From Lasiosphaeris hirsuta (lineage: Eukaryota > Ascomycota > Sordariomycetes > Sordariales > Lasiosphaeriaceae), in NCBI GenBank assembly GCA_030549175.1, contig JAUKUA010000003.1, forward strand, positions 2,108,001-2,172,000: a stretch of 64,000 nucleotides of DNA, in the 5' to 3' direction. This document shows, piece by piece, positions 56,973 through 64,000 of this stretch. How positions within the stretch are numbered: the stretch's first letter is position 1; every line of letters begins with the position of its first letter. Below the pieces are notes generated by a model. It had not been told where the DNA came from and made no database searches. It saw nothing but the letters and a program-made list of their open reading frames with translations. Both the position numbers and the translations under genes were made by a program.

Positions 56973-58832
56973 TCAAGCCCGCTTCAGTCCCTTCCCAAGT
57001 AACTCCCCACCAATCTCTTTGACCAACTTCATGCCCTCGAAAATCTTCCCCTTCCCCAGCACTATATCCTCTGCATCCATCATCCTCAACAGCTCCGCCA
57101 ACTCCCCGTCTAGCGGCAGCAGATATGTTAGGTATCCTAGCGCCAGCAACATGCCCTCCAACGCCTCAGCCGATGCCCCCTCCTGGGTGATGGCCTCGAG
57201 TGCTGACGCCGCCAGCTCAACCTGATCACCCTCCGGAAGCACGTCGCCCGGTCCGTCGCGTCTCTTACGACTATTCGCCAGCGCCACATTGAAAAGTAGC
57301 GACGCCGCTGCGACCCTGACGTTGTTGTGGCCGTCGTCGAGGAAACTTGTCGACACGAGCTGCGTCACAGCTGCCCTCAACCCCGCGTGCCCCAGCACCT
57401 TGTCCGGGTATAGTGGACTTGAGAACAAGTTGCACGCCATCTGTAACGTGACAAGGCGAAGGGCGTAGGGACAGGCTGCGGTATCGAGAGAGTTAACCCG
57501 GTCGAGGACCGCGACAACGGTTTGCTGGTCGTGCTCCTCGGCTAGGTAGCCACTGAAGCGAGGGTCGATGAGGGCGCACCGAAGAAGGTCAACTATGGTG
57601 AAGAGGAGATCCACCGGGAGTTGTTCGAGTGCCTCGCGGAGGTAGGCTACAAAGGCCGATACCTCGGGCAGGGTTGCTTCAGCAGGACCATCTTTGGCCC
57701 GCGTCTCAATAAAATGTCTGACACTTTGGATGGCGGCATTTTGGCCTGCTGGCCCCATCTTTGCCAATAACTTCGGTAGGGGAGGAACCTTGGCAAAGGT
57801 GACAGGCTTTGCGTCTGGGTTGGACAGGCTGGGCAGGTTGAGGCCTTGGTGAGGGTGTGGTGGCCATGCCATCTGAACTAAAAGTTGGATGTTACCCCGT
57901 AGCGCGCTGGGATCGGCACCGCTCCATCGGTTCTCTTGCCTACCCTTGAGGAGGGTGATAAAGGTAGGGGTTGCTGAGATGGAGTATCGTTGGGCTACAT
58001 CCAAGGCCTTGGAAATATCCACCTTGATCAGAACGCCCCTGTCTTCAACCTCTCCTGCTAGCTCATCATAAAGGGGGTATAGTGTTTTGCAAGGGGGGCA
58101 GGTTGCCGAGGTGAAGAAGATGATAGCACAAGAGTGGTGGAACTTTCCCAAGAGCTGGTCTAGCTGGGCTAGATTGGTGACAAGATGGACTTTGCCCTCG
58201 GGATGGTGCAGCTGGGATTTGGGCTTGACTGAGCTACCAGGCGTTTCCTGTATTCCAAGGATGCCACCGGCCCGCTTGCTGGCGGTGATTTGTTGATCCA
58301 GCATGGGCATCAACATCTGGCCGAAGGGGGAATCGCTGTCGCTATATTAGTGTCAGATCTTGAGAGGGTATCCTTGGGGAACACACAGAACAGCCTGCGG
58401 CATGTGTGTAATATGGCTAGGTATACCCTTGCCCAGGAGGAAGGTGGCAAAGTCGTTTGAGAAGTTGTTGCAATTATGCCTCCATAGATCGTAGGCCTCA
58501 ACGGTGTAGATTTCACGCAGCGAGTCTAAATACTCTTCGATCACGTCCACCGGCACTATGCAATGGTTGATGAGCCGTTTCTTCTGGTCAATCACCTAAC
58601 TGGATTAGGTGTGCTTACATTCTGTACGGCCAAGATGTATCTCTTGCATCGGCTGACCGAGGTGAGACGAGCCAGGTGCGATTGCGACGACATTGCCGTC
58701 GTAAACATACTCGCGGCCCCGCAACTTGATCGAGGTGTGGTAAATTGCGTCCAAGTGGAAGCCTAGGAGGCTCATGGACATTTGCCGGGCCATCCCTCGC
58801 GAGAGGTCGTAAACAAGGAGGTTGACATCCAT
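56973..58832 (-). CDS. PPPDE peptidase, thioredoxin and PUL domain fusion
   Basis: Three exons (58832-58619, 58555-58387, 58341-56973) give 583 residues. The N-terminal domain (1-125) is a PPPDE/DeSI cysteine isopeptidase. It starts MDVNLLVYDLSRGMARQMS, with catalytic His32 in YHTSI and Cys100 in HNCNNFSNDFATFLLGKG. A thioredoxin domain follows (about 176-285) with the active site C209-P-P-C212, then FITLLKG. A C-terminal PUL-type all-helical domain (about 300-580) contains LPVDLLFTIVDLLRCALID, RLVTLQMACNLFSSPLYP and VRVAAASLLFNVAL. PUL domains of Ufd3/PLAA bind Cdc48/p97, so a link to ubiquitin or SUMO processing with Cdc48 is inferred. The second intron is only about 45 nt (GTGTGTTCC...ATATAG); an acceptor six bases on would drop two residues. 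Such fusions occur in fungi; function untested here. Confidence 0.93.
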
Positions 58833-59769
58833 CGTGAAACCCAACGACTTGAACTCGAAGATTCGGGACTTGGGGTTCAGGGGAAGACCTGATTGCGTTG
58901 AACTTTAACTGAGTTGGAAGGACCCCCTTGTAATCCGAAGAGTGAGGAAAAACACAATGGGTTAATGGAGTGTCGTGGCGCGATTAATAGTTCCTTGGCT
59001 TGCGCTTGAGAGGCAGCAGTTGGTGACGAGGCGAACTTCAATTACACCCAAGCTACCTGGATTCTGGAATGCTGGGGAAGGAAATCCGTGGATGTAGCCC
59101 CTCAGTACCTCCAGGTCGGTGCATCGGCACTTTTCCAGCCCGGTGAGCATGCGACTGCGTCCCCGACTCCCATGTATGTTCTTTGAACTGGTGTATTTTC
59201 AAATGTCTACACTAACTGTAGCTGCAAGGTTAGTTGAAACAGCATTTGGGCATTCGACCAGAGACTGTCCCGGCATCCAGTTGATGCAGCTCGATGGATG
59301 CATGTCATTTCGATGGAGCGATGTCTATTTCGGTACTTGAAGTAACTTGGGCCTATCGGGAACCTTGGATGGGACCGCCACTTTCCGCCCGCCTCAGCGA
59401 AACCGGCTGGACGCGTTTGTCCAGAACAGGACACTTTGGCCCAGGGGTTTTCTTGGGTCCGCAGCGTCACCTTTCACTGCCCCTTGCCATAATTTCTATT
59501 GGGGACAGAAATACGATTTTTCCAAATTCCCAACCCCTATTCCACATCACCACCATCGCGACGACGAGGAACCGGCGATACACACATGTTGTGATTTCCT
59601 CGCCCTCCTTTTTTCCTGCCACTCGTTGAAACGGCCTCTTATTTTCCAATCCGACCACTTGCTTGGCATGTGTAACTCGACCGTGTGAGGTGCTCTTTTT
59701 TTTTGCTTGCAAGTCCTTTGACAACATCTCGTCGCTTGCTTGCGTTGCAATCAAGCCCGTCCGTTCCCT
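58833..59769. promoter_or_regulatory. Divergent promoter region PPPDE-PUL / gda1
   Basis: About 940 bp between divergent starts. The last 250 bases are pyrimidine-rich and probably the gda1 leader. No motif assigned. Confidence 0.5.
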
Positions 59770-61574
59770 ATGCGGCGCACATCGGTTTCATTGCCGACCA
59801 AGCATATCGCTCACGACCCGCACGAGAAGCCAGACCGCTACGATCTCGAACACGGCAGGGAGCCAGGGCTTTTGGCTAGGATGCAGTCCTCCTGGAGTTC
59901 GCAGTCGCAGCGGGCGCGCTATCTCAAGACGAGCGCTATCGTCTTTGTCGTTTTTCTGATTTTCTACTACCTGTCGCCCTCGGGCGTTGATCTTTACCAT
60001 GAAGGTACGCCCTATCTTCCGCCCGAACTAGTTCACGCCTGCTCCCCAATTCGAAATCGCAATGCTTACAGTTTTAGTGACAGGCTCCAGCGGTAACAGC
60101 GAGGGCCAGGTACCCTCCGACTCATCGTACGGCACGGCATTATGCACGAGATCCTTCTCCAAGGAAAAGCCCATTGTGCAGTATGTATTGATGATTGACG
60201 CCGGAAGCACCGGCTCCCGCATTCACGTCTACAAGTTCAACAACTGTGGTCCGTCGCCCGAGCTCGAAGACGAATTCTTCATGCAGACCGCAAAGATCGA
60301 GGGCCAAAGCAGCGGCCTGAGCGCGTATGCCGACGACCCTGAAGCTGCTGCGAAGAGCCTCGATCCTCTTCTACAGGCTGCCCTCGAGAAGGTTCCCGAC
60401 AAGCTTAAGGGATGCAGCCCCATCGCGGTTAAGGCTACAGCCGGCCTGCGCCTCACTGGCCCCGAAAAGAGCCAGCGAGTCCTGGACGCGGTTCGTAACC
60501 ACCTCGAGACCAAGTACCCCTTCCCGGTTGTGTCTAAGGAGGAGAACGGCGTGGCTATCATGGACGGTTCCGACGAAGGTGTCTATGCTTGGATCACGAC
60601 CAACTATTTGCTCGGAAAGATTGGTGGCCCCGACCACAGCGAGACCGCAGCCGTGTTTGACCTTGGCGGTGGCTCAACACAGATCGTCTTTGAGCCCCGA
60701 TTTGAAGGTCTCACATCAGGTGGTATGCCGGAGAAGCTCGCTGAGGGCGATCACAAATACGAACTCGATTTTGGCGGCCGCAAGTTTGCGCTGTACCAAT
60801 ATTCGCATTTAGGTTATGGCCTTATGTCGGCTCGCGATGCTATTCTGGCTACGCTCGTCAACGACATGTACAGCGCCCACAAGGACAGCACTGACCCCCG
60901 TGCGTGGATGAACAAGCCCATTGTCAACCCCTGCTACTCGTCCGGCATGGCCAAGTTGGCCAAGGTGACTCTGGAAGGCAACCACCCGCTCGGCAAGAAG
61001 ATTGAGCTCAACATGACGGGCCCTGCTGTTGCTGCCCCGGCCCAGTGCCGCAGCCTGGCCGAGCGCATTCTCGAGAAGGAGAAAGAGTGCAAGCTCACCC
61101 CTTGCTCGTTCAAGGGAGTCCACCAGCCGTCCATCGCCAAGACCTTTGCCAAGGAAGATATCTACTTCCTCTCGTACTTCTACGACCGCACCCAGCCGCT
61201 TGGCATGCCCGAGTCGTTTACTCTTAGAGAGATGCACAACCTGGCTAACCGCGTGTGCTCGGGCGAGGAGGGATGGGATGTGTTTGGCAGCGTGCCAGGC
61301 GCGCTTGAGGAGCTCCGGGATAGGCCGGAGCACTGCATGGATCTCAACTTCATGATGGCACTCACCCACACGGGTTATGAGATGCCTATCGATCGTGAGG
61401 TGCGGATTGCGAAGCAAATCAAGAAGAATGAGCTTGGATGGTGTTTGGGTGCTAGGTAAGCCACATGCATCATGTGTTTTGAGAATCAGACAGTTTTGCT
61501 AACGGTGCCGCATTAGTCTGCCGCTGCTTTCGCAAGCGTCGGGGTGGAAGTGCAAGATTACGGAAGTCTACTAA
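59770..61574 (+). CDS. gda1: Golgi guanosine diphosphatase Gda1 (GDA1/CD39 family)
   Basis: Lumenal nucleoside diphosphatase that converts GDP to GMP so that GDP-mannose can be exchanged into the Golgi. Three exons, 59770-60004, 60084-61455 and 61517-61574, give 554 residues. Type II membrane protein: a basic cytosolic tail of about 55 residues, one membrane anchor (TSAIVFVVFLIFYYL), then the lumenal domain. The apyrase regions are visible: VLMIDAGSTGSRIHVYKF, VKATAGLRLTG, AIMDGSDEGVYAWITTNYLL (catalytic Glu in DEGVYAW), and AVFDLGGGSTQIVFEP. The final region is SLPLLSQASGWKCKITEVY, added by the short last exon. N-glycosylation is possible at NMTG. The start ATG follows TTCCCT and gives MRRTSVSLPTKH. 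Splice sites are canonical. Confidence 0.96.
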
Positions 61575-62029
61575 AAGGAAGAGAATCAGAGATCATGAAA
61601 TATCACACACAGCCTGAAGTGCTGTCTAATACCGACAATTGGAAGGGAGGACCATGTGCAAATCGGCGTTGGGGTTCATTAGCAAGGTGTCTGTCCTGGC
61701 TCAATCGGGAAACCGGGCCTAGGGTTTTGCAGGCGAGTTTATGATGAGGAACAAATACTGTATGAATATTGCGATGCATTGTCACATTTGCCATCCAAGA
61801 GTGCCTTGAGATGAATTCTCATGTGGGTAGGAACCAAGAGAATTAGTATGGATATTCTTTTCCACGTTTTTGGTGCTCTGGAATCAATACACCTCGCTGC
61901 TGCCGGGATATGCAAGCTATCTATGCCCTCAAGCTGTTTATTTTGACAGAACAATATATGGCTTCGTGTCTTTTACGTTTCATCTGCTTTGCTTTGTGCT
62001 TTCATTTGGTGTCTTTGTAGGAATGACCT
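61575..62029. other. Convergent intergenic region
   Basis: About 455 bp of 3' UTR-like, AT-richer sequence between gda1 and the gene ending at 62030. No gene. Confidence 0.55.
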
Positions 62030-63403
62030 TCATTGGGGCATCGCCACCATACCGAGCACATCCTCAATGACATCCTCTGGCCCAACTCCGTCTAGAATCC
62101 CCTCGACCGCCGAAAGCTCGCTACCCCATTGCATGCTGCGCTCCTTTTCGGGGGCCACCATAGCGATGCGGTGCAAGTAGACCTTCTTTGCGGCCAGTCC
62201 AACCAGCGACGGTGTCACGTAGTCGAGCCCGTGCAGCGGCGCGAGGCTTTTCACGAGCTGCTCGAAGTGTTTGGTTGCCGTGGGTGTGACACCACCCCCG
62301 ACAGCGCGGTGCATCCGCAGAAACGAGACGATATTCATCTGATACCGCATCACGTCGACGTCGACATGTACTTGCTGGGTTAGCTGAGCGAGGATGGCAA
62401 CCTCACTGTCCGTGAAAACCGGCGGGGGCAGCGGTTTTCCTTCCGTCGGCCCCGGGACTGGTTTTTGGGGCCTAATGGATCGGCCGTCTGCGGCCGTGAA
62501 TGATGAGCTGAGGGCGGATCCACTTCGCTTTACCACGCTGAGGCTTGAGTCGGTCGAGGCCGCGTCGTCGTCATCGTTTACGTCTGAACCATCATATTCC
62601 TCGTCGAGGTATGCGAACCCCTCCTCGGGGTCTTGCCAGTGCGCCAGGTAGAAAAAATCGTTCAGGTGCGGCGTGACGTGAGCCCGGCCACCGCTGTCGG
62701 CGCTGATGGCGGCGATGAAGAGGAAGTGCTTCGGAGCCGTGTGGACGCTCGTCCGGGTGAAGATGCGGCGCGTGCGCAGGAGTTCCAAGGCTTGAATTTG
62801 CACGGCCAGCGGCGCGCGGTCGAGGTGCTTTGCGATGACGACGTTCGCGATTTGCGGCGGTGGCGGTATTTGCTGAGTACTTGATGCTGCTGCTGCTGCC
62901 GTCGTTGAGGATAATAGACTCATCGGGGCACCGTTGCTGCGCTGGGATGCCACTCGGTAGGGGAGAAAGTAGGACCCCGTGGGGGAGGTGGTGGATGATG
63001 GATCATGGTGTTGGAGAGAGAGGTGGCGCGTTCGGTACGGTGAGATGGAGCGTCCGTTATTATTGCTGCTATTGCTGTTGGGCGACGAGGCCTGGTAGGG
63101 AGGAGCGAGAAGAATGCCAGCCGCAAAGTCGTCAAGGGTCGTGTGTGCGTGACAGCTGATGATGACGGGGGCAAGGCCAAATGTCCTGGTAGCAATCAGG
63201 CAGAGCTCTTCGGTAAGCTCGTCGACGGCTTCGGGACTCGTGCTGACCAGACAGTGCTCGCGGGAGACGAGAGAGAGCAGGGTGGCAAGCTCGAGGTCAC
63301 TGAGGTTGTGGACTTTTTGCAGCAGCTGTTCGTCATTGGCGGCTGCCATCGCTGCCAATTCTCTGGATGAAGATTCCAGGGCCCCATTAGGGCGAGGCTG
63401 CAA
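62030..63403 (-). CDS. Protein resembling fungal magnesium-chelatase/MoxR-like annotations
   Basis: Single exon, 457 codons. The N-terminal part has LSDLELATLLSLVSREHCLV and PEAVDELTEELCLIATRTFG. A low-complexity Ser/Asn/Pro-rich stretch follows, then ANVVIAKHLDRAPLAVQIQA, LELLRTRRIFTRTSVHTAP and KHFLFIAAISADSGGRAHVT, which resemble the Walker B/sensor part of ATPases of the MoxR/Mg-chelatase group. The C-terminal helical part reads YQMNIVSFLRMHRAVGGGVT and HGLDYVTPSLVGLAAKKVYL, like an AAA lid. No complete Walker A motif is seen, so ATP hydrolysis is doubtful. Fungal homologues are often labelled magnesium chelatase without evidence of that activity. A start at the second ATG (19 codons in) is possible. 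Role unknown. Confidence 0.8.
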   Translation of the reverse strand: MQPRPNGALESSSRELAAMAAANDEQLLQKVHNLSDLELATLLSLVSREHCLVSTSPEAVDELTEELCLIATRTFGLAPVIISCHAHTTLDDFAAGILLAPPYQASSPNSNSSNNNGRSISPYRTRHLSLQHHDPSSTTSPTGSYFLPYRVASQRSNGAPMSLLSSTTAAAAASSTQQIPPPPQIANVVIAKHLDRAPLAVQIQALELLRTRRIFTRTSVHTAPKHFLFIAAISADSGGRAHVTPHLNDFFYLAHWQDPEEGFAYLDEEYDGSDVNDDDDAASTDSSLSVVKRSGSALSSSFTAADGRSIRPQKPVPGPTEGKPLPPPVFTDSEVAILAQLTQQVHVDVDVMRYQMNIVSFLRMHRAVGGGVTPTATKHFEQLVKSLAPLHGLDYVTPSLVGLAAKKVYLHRIAMVAPEKERSMQWGSELSAVEGILDGVGPEDVIEDVLGMVAMPQ

Positions 63404-63926
63404 GGCCGCAGGCTAGAATCTATTCACATAGATGCTGCGGAACTTGGCTGGTGTTGTGCCATTTCTGGGTCGACGTGTCGTGTTGTCGTCCATGCGCTCT
63501 CGTCACAAGTTCGAGGCTCACCCGCGAGCTTTCCTGGTTCCCTGGCTCTCCAAAGTGGCGCTAACGTGGGGAAAAGGCACATGCTAAGGGAGAGCTAGTC
63601 CAAAAGCCGCCTGGTTTCATCGTGGGGCCTAATCGGCCTGCTGCGCACGGTTTAATTGGCCCAACGCAGTTGTCTGTGCCTAGAGCTATCCGTCACTCCT
63701 CCAACAGCCAGGACCCCCAACATCAAGTGAGTCCCGCTCATTTGCTTTATCAACGCCGCCCCGTTCGCAGCACCGCTGATTTGCTTTGCGGCCTTCCGAG
63801 CTCCCACGACGACTGCGTGACATCGAAAGTCGAGCCTACCTCAAATACCTGCCGAATAAGCCGCTACCGCATTTCCATCGCTTCCCCCACCTCCATCCGA
63901 ACAAGCCCCCGGCCAATCCGCCCAAG
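63404..63926. promoter_or_regulatory. Divergent promoter region before the Rab gene
   Basis: About 520 bp between the minus-strand gene ending at 63403 and the Rab7-type start at 63927. The right half is pyrimidine- and CCA-rich leader sequence. Confidence 0.5.
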
Positions 63927-64000
63927 ATGGCCTCGAGAAAGAAGGTCCTGTTGAAGGTTCGCACACTCGACATACGCGGCACCCCTATAGCGGCGATAAA
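63927..64000 (+). CDS. ypt7: Rab7/Ypt7-type small GTPase, 5' exon only (cut by window end)
   Basis: The first exon 63927-63956 encodes MASRKKVLLK, the start of fungal Rab7 (Ypt7), which controls late-endosome/vacuole fusion. A GTTCGC donor follows, and the rest of the gene lies beyond the window. The P-loop (GDSGVGKTS in the family) is therefore not visible here. The call rests on ten residues that match the family start very well, the good start context (CCAAG ATG G), and the intron at the usual place. Confidence 0.75.
   Translation, partial: MASRKKVLLKVRTLDIRGTPIAAI

Noticed and set aside
1..64000. CRISPR arrays, insertion sequences, phage or viral genes, biosynthetic cluster
   Set aside because: No array of spaced repeats, no transposase, integrase or viral motif, and no PKS, NRPS or terpene genes seen; the genes are ordinary fungal nuclear genes.

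Overview
The window is nuclear DNA of a filamentous ascomycete, most likely a Sordariomycete (Sordariales-like). The signs are short GT-AG introns (about 45-110 nt, a few longer) with CTAAC/CTGAC-type branch sites, GC-rich codon use, 0.5-2 kb spacers, and protein families of typical Neurospora/Chaetomium type. There is no bacterial, viral or organellar segment, no CRISPR array, no recognisable transposon and no tRNA or rRNA that I could support. LAYOUT. 1-2.5 kb: no gene. 2.5-4.8 kb (+): Zn(II)2Cys6 transcription factor. 5.8-8.5 kb (-): RING E3 ligase of the Golgi DSC complex (Tul1/DscA type). 8.9-9.3 kb (+): HSBP1-like coiled-coil protein. 9.7-10.8 kb (-): ER protein disulfide isomerase Erp38, divergent from 40S ribosomal protein S29 (11.4-11.8 kb, +). 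12.9-14.3 kb (-): mitochondrial EF-Tu. 14.6-15.2 kb (-) and 16.2-17.1 kb (+): two unknown proteins. 19.8-20.9 kb (+): secreted protein with three Kex2-type Lys-Arg-Asp sites. 22.1-24.1 kb (-): NAD kinase. 24.9-26.6 kb (+): pfkB/ketohexokinase-type sugar kinase in six exons. 26.6-36.5 kb: nearly 10 kb without a credible gene, ending at an acidic protein of unknown function (36.5-37.6 kb, +). 38.8-40.4 kb (+): saccharopine reductase Lys9. 41.0-42.1 kb (+): Las1 pre-rRNA endonuclease. 42.6-43.8 kb (+): glyoxalase II in nine exons. 45.0-45.7 kb (+): EF-hand protein. 46.4-47.3 kb (-): eIF4E-family cap-binding protein, divergent from a frame-broken Gfd2-like gene (47.75-48.7 kb). 50.7-52.4 kb (+): disordered nuclear-type protein. 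54.1-56.3 kb (-): short kinesin-3. 57.0-58.8 kb (-): PPPDE-thioredoxin-PUL fusion. 59.8-61.6 kb (+): Golgi GDPase Gda1. 62.0-63.4 kb (-): protein resembling fungal proteins annotated as Mg-chelatase/MoxR-like. 63.9 kb (+): first exon of a Rab7/Ypt7 GTPase, cut by the window end. The genes are mostly unrelated housekeeping functions: translation, secretion and Golgi quality control, lysine synthesis, NADP supply, methylglyoxal detoxification and vesicle/organelle transport. I see no biosynthetic cluster and no island of foreign DNA. The points most worth a second look are local breaks in reading frame or splicing (the transcription factor, the Lys9 micro-exon and the Gfd2-like gene), the Kex2-site secreted precursor, the PPPDE-Trx-PUL fusion, a perfect 17-bp inverted repeat, and the roughly 10-kb gene-free region. 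Gene models were spliced by eye from reading-frame continuity and splice motifs; none was tested by a search or by transcripts.
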